This document shows, piece after piece, positions 9,096-18,597 of a stretch of DNA of 64,000 nucleotides (the stretch's first letter is position 1; each line of letters starts with the position of its first letter). Under the pieces are notes generated by a model, which saw only the letters and a list, made by a program, of their open reading frames with translations, was not told the origin of the DNA and searched no databases. The DNA lies in NCBI GenBank assembly GCA_963741985.1, contig CAVUKD010000002.1:1-64000 (forward strand). Reading direction: 5' to 3'. The DNA comes from Cryomorpha sp963741985 (lineage in GTDB: Bacteria > Bacteroidota > Bacteroidia > Flavobacteriales_D > Cryomorphaceae). The position numbers were made by a program, and so were the translations under genes.

Positions 9096-10934
9096 TTAGT
9101 TTTTCACCTCATTTGGAGAAGACTCCACTTTTTTAATCAACGCTTTTTTATAGGCTCGCTGGTAGTGTTCAATTAGAACTGCCCAATCAAAGTTTTCGGA
9201 AAAATCCTCTAATTTATTTCGTTGGAGCATACGATATCGGCGATTTGTTTTCACAAAATGAAGTAAATACCGACCGAGGTTTTCAGCAGCTTTTTTCTCA
9301 TTTACCTGATTTCGCTGAAGCACATAAACGCCTTTATCCTCGTGGTCCGAATCCAGGGTTTCCACATAATTTCCAAAACCTGAGAGATCCGATGTAATGG
9401 CCGGAACTCCGCGTGCCACACATTCAAGAGGCGTATATCCCCATGGCTCATAATAACTTGGGAATATTCCGAGATGGCAACCACGTACAAATTGACCATA
9501 ATCCATTCCAAAAAGTGGATTGGTAGATTCTATAAAATCGGGATGATACACCACTTTTACCCGATCGAGTGGTGAATTGACCATTTGCTGTCCACGTAAA
9601 AAGTTGAGCAATTCGTCGTCGATATCATTCACGAGATTGTGCGTTACGACGATTGGCCAATCTTTGGTTTTCCAGGATTGAATGGTTCTTCGATAGCGCA
9701 ATTTCCAATAATCATCTATTAATTCGTTGAGATCGGGAAGTCTGTGATCGTCGCGCGAACTTGCAGCTGCATAAAAAAGCCTTTCGCCCAGTTGTTTTTC
9801 GATCGATTCACAATTTCGCTTTATTTCCTGCATTACCCCGCGTGATTCGAGCACTTCGGGATTGATAGACCATGTAGGTCTTTTGGTAACAAAAAACATT
9901 ACAACTGTTTTCTTAATCCCTTCTTTTACCATCATTCGGTTGAGCCATTGCAAAGCCAGAAGCGTGATGTCGAAGCCTTTATTCCGAAACTCATAGCGAC
10001 CCGAAGTAAAGAAATAGAGGGTGTCATCCAATTCAAAATCGTACGAATTAAAAAAATGACCGATTACGAATTCGTGGATTTTATCTTTGTACAATTCGTG
10101 TCGGTTATGCACTTCGTGATAGGCCACATAACGTGTAATATTCAAGCCGTTTGGAGTGATCACATCCGGACTTTTGCCCAGAAGGTGGAAACATTCTCTA
10201 CCTGTAACTTCGCTGACCGTCGTAAAACTATCTACATTGTGCGCTGAGAGACGTTCAATTTGCACTTGAGGCAGAATTCCAAAACGGGCAGCCTCTTTTT
10301 CCCAATCGTAGGAGGCAAGTTTTTTATAAAAATCGGTATCATTTCCCGCAAGGTAGCGCCCGAGCATTGTGGCATGGGTGGTAAAGACAGTAGATACCGG
10401 CAAGTTTTCATTACGGATATCGAGTATGGGCAGGCTGGCCATCCATTCGTGAAAATGGGCGATAATTCTTTGATTTCCTTTTACTGCTTCCTTGCTGAGC
10501 AGAGTAAAAAAGGTTCTGTTAAGATCAGCCCACATCACCACTTTATCGAGCAGCGGATCTTCACGGTGGGTGTTGATTTCAAAATCAACTTTTAAATGAC
10601 GGTGCAGTGTATCGAGGCGATTGTATACATTTTGCGGATTTAGAAGAACCACGCGCGGACGACCTGTAACGAGCCAGCGGCCATACCAGACTTCATACCC
10701 CATATTGCGCATTTTCTCAACCGTGCGGCCAATGTGATCGTTAAGTTGCGTAATGGGTTCAAATTCAGCGTTAATATTTTCATTTTCGAGCGGCCCCAGA
10801 AGGCAGTAGTTTTCACCAAACGTATCTACCGCTGCCGGCACTTTGGAACGAATTACAGTATAAATTCCGCCTACCTGATTGCATACTTCCCATGCACATT
10901 CAACTATGATCGGGTCTTTGTCTTCTGAAGCCAT
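9096..10934 (-). CDS. GT3-type glycogen synthase
   Basis: A 612-residue glycosyltransferase of the eukaryote-like glycogen synthase family (GT3). It begins with a typical ECAWEVCNQVGGIYTVIRSK segment that holds the nucleotide-sugar-binding glycine loop. The acceptor/active-site region is ATMLGRYLAGNDTDFY, VSEVTGRECFHLLGKSPDVITPNGLN is the hinge, and the C-terminal catalytic region is LGIFPSYYEPWGYTPLECVARGVPAITSDLSGFGNYVE, with the E-P-W-G-Y-T-P-L-E pattern. It adds glucose from UDP- or ADP-glucose to a glycogen chain. The frame stays open 24 codons further upstream, but the ATG at 10934 starts at the conserved N-terminus (MASEDKDPIIVEC), so this start is preferred. No other glycogen genes are adjacent. 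Confidence 0.9.
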   Translation of the reverse strand: MASEDKDPIIVECAWEVCNQVGGIYTVIRSKVPAAVDTFGENYCLLGPLENENINAEFEPITQLNDHIGRTVEKMRNMGYEVWYGRWLVTGRPRVVLLNPQNVYNRLDTLHRHLKVDFEINTHREDPLLDKVVMWADLNRTFFTLLSKEAVKGNQRIIAHFHEWMASLPILDIRNENLPVSTVFTTHATMLGRYLAGNDTDFYKKLASYDWEKEAARFGILPQVQIERLSAHNVDSFTTVSEVTGRECFHLLGKSPDVITPNGLNITRYVAYHEVHNRHELYKDKIHEFVIGHFFNSYDFELDDTLYFFTSGRYEFRNKGFDITLLALQWLNRMMVKEGIKKTVVMFFVTKRPTWSINPEVLESRGVMQEIKRNCESIEKQLGERLFYAAASSRDDHRLPDLNELIDDYWKLRYRRTIQSWKTKDWPIVVTHNLVNDIDDELLNFLRGQQMVNSPLDRVKVVYHPDFIESTNPLFGMDYGQFVRGCHLGIFPSYYEPWGYTPLECVARGVPAITSDLSGFGNYVETLDSDHEDKGVYVLQRNQVNEKKAAENLGRYLLHFVKTNRRYRMLQRNKLEDFSENFDWAVLIEHYQRAYKKALIKKVESSPNEVKN

Positions 10935-11055
10935 ACATGTTGCATTATGGCCGTAAGATAAAAAAAAGATTTGCAGATTTCTCAGCGATTGAAATCGAAT
11001 CTGCATATCGCTGAATAATTTGATAAGAAATGCTATTTTTGCACTCCGAATTTAG

Positions 11056-11113
<58 letters not shown>

Positions 11114-11132
<19 letters not shown>

Positions 11133-11289
11133 GAGAATCAAACCGTAATCGTTTTTCACGATTGCGGTTTTTTTGTGTTCGAATTTGCTCGTGCATGCAT
11201 GAAAGGAAATTCGAACACAAAAAAATCCAAGGCTGCAGCGCAGGCTTGTGGTTCGATTTTGACCTTGGATAGACAAGATCTGCAGAGCA
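11114..11289 (+). repeat. 176-bp tandem repeat unit 1 (starts inside tRNA-Arg 3' end)
   Basis: This unit begins with the last bases of tRNA-Arg (AATCCTGTCGGGATCACC). It then contains a terminator-like hairpin (AAACCGTAATCG/CGATTGCGGTTT plus T7, 11140-11174), a 12-bp inverted repeat GTGTTCGAATTT / AAATTCGAACAC (about 11177-11220), and an outer TCCAAGG / CCTTGGA pair. It is repeated almost exactly 176 bp downstream. The first hairpin probably serves as the tRNA terminator. Confidence 0.92.
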
Positions 11290-11465
11290 AATCCTGTCGG
11301 GATCACCAGAGAATCAAACCGTAATCGTTTTTCACGATTGCGGTTTTTTTGTGTTCGAATTTGCTCGTGCTTGCATGAAAGGAAATTCGAACACAAAAAA
11401 ATCCAAGGCTGCAGCGCAGGCTTGTGGTTCGATTTTGACCTTGGATAGACAAGATCTGCAGAGCA
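11290..11465 (+). repeat. 176-bp tandem repeat unit 2
   Basis: A second copy of the unit at 11114-11289. I see one difference: the loop between the 12-bp arms has a T where unit 1 has an A (TGCTTGCATG against TGCATGCATG). The tRNA-derived 18 bp at its left edge are unchanged, but the rest of the tRNA is absent. Confidence 0.92.
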
Positions 11466-11483
11466 AATCCTGTCGGGATCACC
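11466..11483 (+). repeat. Third copy of the 18-bp tRNA-Arg 3' end
   Basis: The sequence AATCCTGTCGGGATCACC occurs a third time, exactly 176 bp after the second copy, then diverges. The array is therefore bounded on both sides by the tRNA 3' end, as attachment-site-type direct repeats are. Confidence 0.85.
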
Positions 11484-11670
11484 GCCTTGGATTCTCGAAA
11501 TTAAAATTTCGCTGATGCCCTCTCATCCTTTCATTCCCTAAAGCGGGAAGGCATCGGATGGTTTTGCCGTTATAGAATTTTATTCCGGCAGAACTTCATA
11601 GTTTTGGGTAATGATCTGTTATACCAATTCTTATGGTTTCAAAATACAGACTTAAAAGTTAATCTTTAAA

Positions 11671-11714
11671 TGATCTTAGTCATTTGTTTAAACATAGTGT
11701 TAGGACTACATTTG
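11671..11714 (+). promoter_or_regulatory. Possible Crp/Fnr-like site and -7 element before mlaE
   Basis: TGAT-CTTA-GTCA (11671-11682) is followed by TACATTTG (11707-11714). The centre-to-element distance is 30.5 bp, one base more than at the five better sites in this window, and one half-site is TGAT, so this is the weakest member of the set. The start codon lies 16 bp after the -7 element. Confidence 0.4.
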
Positions 11715-11730
11715 ATGTAATGCCACAAAC

Positions 11731-12513
11731 ATGCTATTTTTTAGAAAAATAAAAGAGCAGTTCTATTCATTTCTCATTGAGATTGGAGAAATATCTTCAT
11801 TCACTGCGCGATTTTTTAATACCGTTTTTAAGCCTCCGTTTGAGTTTAAGGAATTTTTGCGCCAATGCTATTACATGGGCAATCGTTCACTCGTATTGGT
11901 AGGCGTTACTGCCTTTATTATTGGATTGGTATTTTCCTTACAAACGCGCCCAACACTTACGCAATTTGGCGCAGTGTCATGGATGCCATATATGGTAAGT
12001 ATTGCAATAGTAAGAGAAATAGGACCCATTGTGGTAGCCCTGGTTTGTGCCGGCAGAATTGGCTCCGGTATTAGCGCAGAGTTGGGATCTATGCGCGTAA
12101 CAGAACAAATTGATGCCATGGAGGTATCCGGAACAAATCCGTTTAAGTATTTAGTTGTTACGCGTGTTTTGGCCATAACCTTAATGCTTCCCTTGCTGGT
12201 AATTGTAGGGGATGCTTTAGCAATTTACGGTTCATATTTAGTTGAAAATACCAAAGCGGATGTCTCGTTTCAACTCTACTTTAATCAAGTTTTTGATGCC
12301 TTAGTTTTTGGCGATCTTCTTCCGGCCACCATAAAAACATTCTTCTTTGGTTTTGCAATAGGAATTGTAGGTAGCTTTAAAGGTTATTATTCCAGCAAAG
12401 GAACTGCCGGTGTAGGTAAAGCCGCCAATACAGCCGTAGTATTTATAACAATGCTGCTGTTCATTATAGATTTTATTGCCGTTTTTATAACCGCAATCTT
12501 TATTGATTTATGA
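11731..12513 (+). CDS. mlaE: MlaE-family ABC transporter permease
   Basis: A 260-residue integral membrane permease of the MlaE/YrbE family, part of an MCE-type lipid transport complex in the inner membrane. The hallmarks are REIGPIVVALVCAGRIGSG and the following SAELGSMRVTEQIDAMEVSG coupling region, with five to six hydrophobic segments. The ATPase gene starts inside the stop codon (ATGA overlap at 12510-12513), and the MCE-domain protein follows 37 bp later, giving the order E-F-D. The complex moves phospholipids between the inner and outer membranes. No mlaC or mlaA is nearby, as is usual in Bacteroidota. Confidence 0.92.
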   Translation: MLFFRKIKEQFYSFLIEIGEISSFTARFFNTVFKPPFEFKEFLRQCYYMGNRSLVLVGVTAFIIGLVFSLQTRPTLTQFGAVSWMPYMVSIAIVREIGPIVVALVCAGRIGSGISAELGSMRVTEQIDAMEVSGTNPFKYLVVTRVLAITLMLPLLVIVGDALAIYGSYLVENTKADVSFQLYFNQVFDALVFGDLLPATIKTFFFGFAIGIVGSFKGYYSSKGTAGVGKAANTAVVFITMLLFIIDFIAVFITAIFIDL

Positions 12514-13289
12514 ACCGACCAGCGCACATATCCACTCAACAGAAAGCAGCCGACACGCGGGAAGTAGTGCTGGAAATAAAAGATTTACGTAAAAGTTTTG
12601 GGGATAATCATGTACTCAATGGGTTCAATTTAAAACTTCATAAAGGCGAAAACCTGGTAATAATGGGGAAGTCGGGTTCGGGTAAGTCTGTAATGGTAAA
12701 ATGCATGGTAGGTTTAATGCAAGCCGATAGTGGTTTGATTCGTGTAATGAAAAATGACATCACTGAACTAAACCAGGAAGCTCTGGATATTTTGCGTTCA
12801 GATATTGGTTTTTTATTTCAGGGTAGCGCGCTTTATGACTCCATGACGATCAGGGAAAACTTAGAGTTTCCCTTAAGAAGGCACAAAAGGAAAATTGCAA
12901 AAGGTGCCGATCTGGAAGTTTTAGTAAAAGAAGCTTTAGAAAGTGTTGGGTTATTAAATACCATAGACTTGCTCCCTTCTGAACTTTCTGGAGGTATGCA
13001 ACGGCGCGCAGCCATAGCTCGCGCGCTGATTTTGAAACCAAAAGTGATGCTTTACGACGAGCCAACATCGGGACTGGATCCCATAACCTCAAAAGAGATT
13101 ATTACGCTTATGCATACTATTCAAAAAAAATACGACACCTCGTCGATCATCATTACTCACGACGTAGATTGTGCAAGAGTAATTTCTGACAGAATGATTC
13201 TACTTATTGATGGCAAAGATTATGTGGGTGGGACTTTTGAAGAATTGGAAGCTTCAGATGACCCCACGGTAAAAGCTTTTTTTAAATAG
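12510..13289 (+). CDS. mlaF: MlaF-type ABC transporter ATP-binding protein
   Basis: A 259-residue ATPase. The Walker A motif is GKSGSGKSV near residue 54, the signature LSGGMQRRAAIARAL near 156, and Walker B is VMLYDEPTSGLDP near 178, with the switch His in IIITHDVD. The short N-terminal extension (about 20 residues) is not part of the fold. It overlaps mlaE by 4 bp, so translation is probably coupled. It powers lipid movement by the MlaE permease and the MCE protein encoded downstream. Confidence 0.93.
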   Translation: MNRPAHISTQQKAADTREVVLEIKDLRKSFGDNHVLNGFNLKLHKGENLVIMGKSGSGKSVMVKCMVGLMQADSGLIRVMKNDITELNQEALDILRSDIGFLFQGSALYDSMTIRENLEFPLRRHKRKIAKGADLEVLVKEALESVGLLNTIDLLPSELSGGMQRRAAIARALILKPKVMLYDEPTSGLDPITSKEIITLMHTIQKKYDTSSIIITHDVDCARVISDRMILLIDGKDYVGGTFEELEASDDPTVKAFFK

Positions 13290-13326
13290 GAATAGAATAA
13301 TCACTTTCTGCTAAAACTATTTTGAC

Positions 13327-14280
13327 ATGGACAATACAAAATCACAGAAAATAAAATTAGGACTCTTCGTCATTTTAGGTACTATTTTATTTGTTGCTGC
13401 TGTTTATTTAATCGGACAGCGTCAAAGTATGTTCAATAAAACATTTACTATTCGTTCCTATTTTCAGAATGTGAATGGATTGCAAAAAGGGAATAATGTG
13501 CGTTACGCAGGAATAGTAATCGGTACGGTAAAAGAAATTGAAATGCTGAGCGATACAACGATACAAGTCGAAATGAGCATCGCGGAAAACATTGTTCCAT
13601 ACATAAAAAAAGATGCGGTTGCGACCATTGGATCAGATGGACTGGTAGGCAGTATGATCGTTAATATTGTACCCGGAAACGGATTAGCGCCAGTTATTGT
13701 TAATGGAGATATAATAAAGTCTTACTCAAATGTTAGCACAGATGAAGTTTTAAACACGCTGAATGCCGGATCCGAAAAAGCTTCTATTCTCATTACAGAT
13801 TTAATTGCAATCACAAACAAAATTAACAACGGTGCAGGAACTGTGGGTGAATTGGTTAATGACAGCATTCTTGCAAATGATTTTAAACAATCGATTCTTT
13901 CGCTAAGAACGGTTGTTAACGACTTAAAAATAAAGGACAACAGTGTTTTAGGGGTACTATTAAAAGATTCTATTTCCGGCACCAAGTTGAAATCGGCAAT
14001 TGTGAACTTGGAAACATCCAGTGCCAAATTAGAAAAAACTACAGGTACTCTAAATAATCTTGTAACAGCAATAGACAGTAGCGATGGCGCTTTCAATTAT
14101 ATCGTAAAAGACAGCACCTTGGTCTTTGAGCTAAAATCTTCCATTAAAAATATAGAAGAAGGAACCGTGAAATTCAATGAAAATATGGAAGCTCTGAAAC
14201 ATAATTTTTTAACGCGTGGATATTTTAGAAAATTAGAGAAGCAGGAAGAAAAAGCGAAAGAGTTAGAAAATAAAAAATGA
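13327..14280 (+). CDS. mlaD: MlaD/MCE-domain protein
   Basis: A 317-residue protein with one N-terminal membrane anchor (about 11-30, LGLFVILGTILFVAAVYLIG) and a single MCE domain (about 38-118; YFQNVNGLQKGNNVRYAGI and IGSDGLVGSMIVNIVPG). A long, mostly helical or repeat-like periplasmic part follows (about 125-290, VGELVNDSILANDF and similar repeated turns), with a lysine/glutamate-rich tail. It is the lipid-binding subunit of the complex with the two preceding genes. Helical extensions after the MCE domain are known to form tunnels in other MCE proteins; that role is inferred here. Confidence 0.9.
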   Translation: MDNTKSQKIKLGLFVILGTILFVAAVYLIGQRQSMFNKTFTIRSYFQNVNGLQKGNNVRYAGIVIGTVKEIEMLSDTTIQVEMSIAENIVPYIKKDAVATIGSDGLVGSMIVNIVPGNGLAPVIVNGDIIKSYSNVSTDEVLNTLNAGSEKASILITDLIAITNKINNGAGTVGELVNDSILANDFKQSILSLRTVVNDLKIKDNSVLGVLLKDSISGTKLKSAIVNLETSSAKLEKTTGTLNNLVTAIDSSDGAFNYIVKDSTLVFELKSSIKNIEEGTVKFNENMEALKHNFLTRGYFRKLEKQEEKAKELENKK

Positions 14281-14298
14281 AAACCCTTTTACAGGTTA

Positions 14299-14329
14299 AA
14301 AGCTCCCTTCAAAAATGGGGAGCTTATTT
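14299..14329 (+). terminator. Terminator between mlaD and exonuclease III
   Basis: The stem AAGCTCCC / GGGAGCTT with a short A-rich loop is followed by ATTTT. The two flanking genes converge here, so it may act on both strands. Confidence 0.65.
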
Positions 14330-14361
14330 TGCCAAACCTCAAATCGAAATATAAGATCAAA

Positions 14362-15126
14362 TCAAAATTCCATCTCAAGATTTACGGGACAATGGTCTGA
14401 GCCATAATAATCGGATGCTATTTCAACCTCCTTTATCTTGTCTTTTAATGATTTACTAACAAGGAAATAATCGATCCTCCAACCTGTGTTTCTCTCCCTC
14501 GACTTAAAGCGGTAGCTCCAATAGGTGTATGCAATTTTATCGGGATGCAAATATCGGAACGAATCTACCAATCCGGCAGCGATGAAATTATCCATTCCAT
14601 CAATTTCTGTTTGGGTGTATCCTGCCGATTTGTTGTAATTCGATTTATCATTCTTAAGGTCAATAGGACGATGAGCCACATTAAAATCGCCACAAGCAAT
14701 AACGGGTTTGGTTTTTTCCAGATGTTTTAAATACGTGAGAAAAGCTGCATCCCATTCCTTTCTGTAATCAAGCCTTTCCAATTTTTGTCCCGAATTGGGG
14801 ACATAAACGTTGACTAAATAGAAATTCTCATATTCTGCGCATTGCACGCGCCCTTCTGTATCGTGTTCTGCAATACCCATATCATTTGAAATTGATATGG
14901 GTTTAATAGCACTCAACAGTGCAGTTCCGGAGTATCCTTTTTTTTCTGCCGAATTGTAATACCGGTCATAATCGCTCATTTTCGACACCGTATTTTCAAC
15001 TTCCTCATCTTGCGCTTTCGTTTCCTGAAGGCACAGTATATCCGGATGCATTTTTTCGATATCTTCAAAAAAATTCTTTTTAGCAATGGCTCTTATTCCA
15101 TTTACGTTCCAGGAGACAATTTTCAT
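14362..15126 (-). CDS. xth: Exodeoxyribonuclease III
   Basis: A 254-residue AP endonuclease/3'-5' exonuclease of the ExoIII family, acting in base excision repair. The metal- and DNA-binding residues are all in place: Asn7 in SWNVNGIRA, Glu35 in LCLQETKAQ, D and N in ACGDFNVAHRPIDL, and the C-terminal SDHCPVNLE catalytic Asp-His pair. Length and spacing are normal for the family. It is a single gene in its own unit, converging with the mla operon. Confidence 0.94.
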   Translation of the reverse strand: MKIVSWNVNGIRAIAKKNFFEDIEKMHPDILCLQETKAQDEEVENTVSKMSDYDRYYNSAEKKGYSGTALLSAIKPISISNDMGIAEHDTEGRVQCAEYENFYLVNVYVPNSGQKLERLDYRKEWDAAFLTYLKHLEKTKPVIACGDFNVAHRPIDLKNDKSNYNKSAGYTQTEIDGMDNFIAAGLVDSFRYLHPDKIAYTYWSYRFKSRERNTGWRIDYFLVSKSLKDKIKEVEIASDYYGSDHCPVNLEMEF

Positions 15127-15286
15127 AGTTATAAAGCGCTTCTAATTCCTTGAAATTGTAAATCTATACAAAAGAAAATAAAACGCGTCACCCAATTATC
15201 AAGTATGCATTTCCGAGCAAAACACTTTTATCGAGGTGTGCACGTCTATGTTGGTATTTCAGAGAAAGTGCATCCAAATGAAGAAA

Positions 15287-16474
15287 TTAATGTAGCAACT
15301 CAAAAGCCTGTTTCGCAATCTCCAGTTCTTCGTTGGTAGGAACGACCAATATTTTCACTTTCGAAGCGGAAGTGTTGATTTCCCGTAAATCTTTTGATTT
15401 GGAATCATTCAGGGTTTCATCCAAATCAATTCCACAGAAATCCATATCGGCACATACCAGCTTACGTATCGCACTTGAATGCTCACCAATTCCGGCAGTA
15501 AATACAATAGCATCCAACCCGTTCATGGCGGCAATATATGCTCCGATATACTTTTTGATACGGTAGGCATTCATCGCTAAGGCGAGGATGCAATTCCTGT
15601 TTCCCTTTTCAGCTTCAGCCTCAATATCTCGTAGATCCGTATATCCGGTAAGACCCAGCATTCCACTTTTTTTAGTGAGCAGACTGTTGACTTCGTCGGG
15701 ACTATAACCTAGATTATGGATTAAATAGAAGATAATGGCTTGGTCGATATCACCGCTCCTTGTTCCCATAATTAAACCGGGAGACGGCGAGAATCCCATA
15801 CTGTGATCTATGCTTTTGCCATCTCTAATGGCAGTGATACTGCATCCATTGCCCAAATGGATTGAAATAATTTTGGATGTTTTGGAACCCAGAAATTCAA
15901 TTGCTTTTACAGAAACATATTGGTGACTAGTGCCGTGAAAACCGTACACCTGAATGCCATGTTCATCATAAAATTTGTTCGGAATTGCATACTTTTTGGC
16001 TTTCTCCGGAATCGTGTGATGAAAGGCAGTATCGAAAACTGCCACTTGTTTTGCCAAAGGAAAAAGCTGTTCCGCGACAAGAATACCTTCCAGATTATGC
16101 GGGTTGTGTAAAGGTGCCAACGCAGCATACTCCAATATATCTTGCTTCACTGAGGCCGTAATTAAAGTGGTATCAGAAAATAACTTACCTCCGTGTACCA
16201 CACGATGTCCTACTACATCAATTTCATTTGTGTTCTCAACAACTCCGTTTTCAGGGTCAAGCAATACATCGACAATTTTGCTCAGGGCCTGGTTATGCGT
16301 TTCTATGTGATCCTTCTGCTGAAGGGTTACTCCGCTGCTCGTATTATAGTTTAGAATGGCATCTTTCTGTCCAATACGCTCTACTATTCCGCTACATATC
16401 AAGGCTTCGGAAGGCATTTCCATTAATTGAAATTTTATGGAAGAGCTTCCGGAATTGATTATTAATATGTTCAT
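15287..16474 (-). CDS. ackA: Acetate kinase
   Basis: A 395-residue acetate kinase (acetyl phosphate plus ADP to acetate plus ATP), cytoplasmic. The family signatures are NILIINSGSSSIKFQL at the N-terminus, VVGHRVVHGG near 90, HLGNGCSI near 205 with GFSPSPGLIMGTRSGDID, and VFTAGIGEHS near 325. The start is taken at ATG 16474, because a TTG 18 bp upstream would add six residues before the conserved start. It begins 14 bp after the pta stop on the same strand, so the two form an operon for substrate-level ATP synthesis. Confidence 0.95.
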   Translation of the reverse strand: MNILIINSGSSSIKFQLMEMPSEALICSGIVERIGQKDAILNYNTSSGVTLQQKDHIETHNQALSKIVDVLLDPENGVVENTNEIDVVGHRVVHGGKLFSDTTLITASVKQDILEYAALAPLHNPHNLEGILVAEQLFPLAKQVAVFDTAFHHTIPEKAKKYAIPNKFYDEHGIQVYGFHGTSHQYVSVKAIEFLGSKTSKIISIHLGNGCSITAIRDGKSIDHSMGFSPSPGLIMGTRSGDIDQAIIFYLIHNLGYSPDEVNSLLTKKSGMLGLTGYTDLRDIEAEAEKGNRNCILALAMNAYRIKKYIGAYIAAMNGLDAIVFTAGIGEHSSAIRKLVCADMDFCGIDLDETLNDSKSKDLREINTSASKVKILVVPTNEELEIAKQAFELLH

Positions 16475-16488
16475 AGGTTTCTTATATT

Positions 16489-18597
16489 TCAAATTCCCTG
16501 TGCCTGAATTGCTGTAACAATAACGGTATTAAAAATATCATCTATCGTACAGCCCCGGCTTAAATCATTCACCGGCTTATTCAATCCTTGAATAATGGGG
16601 CCAATAGCCAATGCTTTGGTTTCCCGTTGTACTGCTTTGTAGGTGTTATTTCCGGTATTGAGATCGGGAAAAATAAAGACATTCGCTTGTCCGGCGACTT
16701 CAGAATTCGGCATTTTCAATTTACCAACAGAAATGTCGACTGCCGCATCATATTGAATTGGGCCTTCCACTTTCAGATCGGGTCTTTTCTTCTTTACGAT
16801 TTCTGTTGCTTTCCGTACCTTCTCTACATCCTCTCCTACACCCGAAGTACCTGAAGAATAGGACAGCATTGCAATTTTCGGATCAATTTCAAAAGCCAAA
16901 CTCGTACCTGCGGTGGAAATGGCAATTTCGGCCAATTGCTCTGCGGTTGGATTGGGGTTTATGGCGCAATCTCCATAAACCGTAACGCGATCTTCCAAAC
17001 ACATAAAAAATACGGAAGAAACGATTGAGGCTTCCGGCTTAGTCTTAATAACTTGCAGTGCCGGGCGAATAGTGTGCTGGGTAGTATGGGCAGCTCCTGA
17101 AACCATACCATCGGCATCGCCAGTATGTACCATCATGGTACCGAAATAAGAAACATCTTCCATTAAATCACGAGCCATTGCAAGGTTGACATCTTTATGT
17201 TTCCTGAGCTCATATAGGGCTTGTGCATAGGTTTCAAAATGGCTGGATTCCACGGGGTTTACAATGTCAATCTTACTGATATCCAATGCTATATCGAGCA
17301 ACGCTATTTTCTCTTCAATTTCTTTTCGGCTTCCGAGCAACGTGATTTTTACGACATCCAGATCCACCAAATGTTTTGTAGCTCTTAAAATGCGTTCATC
17401 CAACCCTTCGGGCAGGACAATGTGCTTTTTGTTCAATTTTGCTTTTTTCAATAAGTTATACTGGAACATTCTGGGCGTAACGCCATTCGTCTTGAACGTA
17501 ATGAGTCGTTCGACCAGCGCATTCACTTTTACAAACTTTTCAAAGTCCTTTATGGAGGTAGTTATCTTTTGCGTGTTCTCGGCATAAATCTGTGATTTTA
17601 TAGCTCCAATTCTATTCGTTACTGCAAATGTTCCTCCTTTAACTGAAATAATGGGAACAATATTTGAAAGACCTTCAATGAGTTTAATGATTGAATTTTC
17701 CGGCACCAGCCCCGCGGTAAGTACAATTCCCGATATGACAGGGTAGTTCCCTGAAATATTTGCCTGCAAGGCTCCCAAAATCAGATCGGCACGGTCTCCC
17801 GGCGTAATTACCAAGTCATTGTCTCTAAGGTGAAGGAGATAATTGTGCAGCTGCATGGCACCCACGCTAAAATTCCCTACTTGATTATTGATGAATGCCT
17901 CGCCAAAAAGTACCTTTCCAGCCAATACATCCACGATTTCTTTGATGGATGGATTCGCTAGAGTTGGATTTAAGGGGATGGCGCTTACTATAACTTCCGC
18001 AGGCAAATATTTCTCCAATTCAGAAACTACTAAGGTTTGATTTTGCGGTTGAACCTTATTGCCAATGACCGATAATACTTCAACCCCTTTAGCCTTAAAA
18101 GATTCAAAAGCCATCTGTAAATTACCGACAAGTTCTTCTAAGGTTTTGCCAATACCACTGGCTAAAATTATGGCCGGAATTCCCAGATTTTTGGCAATAA
18201 CTACATTAAAATCAAATTCTATAATGGAACCTTCACCGGTAAAACTGGTACCTTCTACTAGGACAAAATCAAACCGATCTTCCAGTGTTTTATATTTTTC
18301 AATTATCTTCCCGATAATCTCATCGTCTTTATTCTCATTCTTTTTTCGGACCACCTCGCTCCGCGTGAAAGCGAATGCATCTTCAAACTTAATATCCAAA
18401 TTGAAATAAGTGGAGACCGTATTGAAATGATTATCGATTTTTCCAGGCTCCAAGTCATCAATAATAGGCCTGAAATAGCCAACTCTTGCCGCCCTGCCCA
18501 ATAGCGATTGCATCAATCCCAAAGCGATAATAGACTTACCGCTATGGGGCTCAGTAGTCGCAATATAAATGGCTTTATTGGTTGCTTTTTTTGTCAT
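16489..18597 (-). CDS. pta: Phosphate acetyltransferase (long form)
   Basis: A 702-residue Pta that converts acetyl-CoA plus phosphate to acetyl phosphate plus CoA. It has the long three-part layout: an N-terminal P-loop-like domain (residues about 1-200, IATTEPHSGKSIIALGLMQS), a DRTGG domain (about 215-330, LVITPGDRADLILGALQ) and the catalytic C-terminal domain (about 375-700). The last contains GLDERILRATKHL, VSGAAHTTQHTIRPALQ, YSSGTSGVGEDVEKV and NVFIFPDLNTGNNTYKAVQR. The long form is often allosterically controlled. It lies directly upstream of ackA. The E1-alpha gene upstream (240-bp gap) is on the same strand, which suggests 2-oxoacid to acetate flux. Confidence 0.95.
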   Translation of the reverse strand: MTKKATNKAIYIATTEPHSGKSIIALGLMQSLLGRAARVGYFRPIIDDLEPGKIDNHFNTVSTYFNLDIKFEDAFAFTRSEVVRKKNENKDDEIIGKIIEKYKTLEDRFDFVLVEGTSFTGEGSIIEFDFNVVIAKNLGIPAIILASGIGKTLEELVGNLQMAFESFKAKGVEVLSVIGNKVQPQNQTLVVSELEKYLPAEVIVSAIPLNPTLANPSIKEIVDVLAGKVLFGEAFINNQVGNFSVGAMQLHNYLLHLRDNDLVITPGDRADLILGALQANISGNYPVISGIVLTAGLVPENSIIKLIEGLSNIVPIISVKGGTFAVTNRIGAIKSQIYAENTQKITTSIKDFEKFVKVNALVERLITFKTNGVTPRMFQYNLLKKAKLNKKHIVLPEGLDERILRATKHLVDLDVVKITLLGSRKEIEEKIALLDIALDISKIDIVNPVESSHFETYAQALYELRKHKDVNLAMARDLMEDVSYFGTMMVHTGDADGMVSGAAHTTQHTIRPALQVIKTKPEASIVSSVFFMCLEDRVTVYGDCAINPNPTAEQLAEIAISTAGTSLAFEIDPKIAMLSYSSGTSGVGEDVEKVRKATEIVKKKRPDLKVEGPIQYDAAVDISVGKLKMPNSEVAGQANVFIFPDLNTGNNTYKAVQRETKALAIGPIIQGLNKPVNDLSRGCTIDDIFNTVIVTAIQAQGI

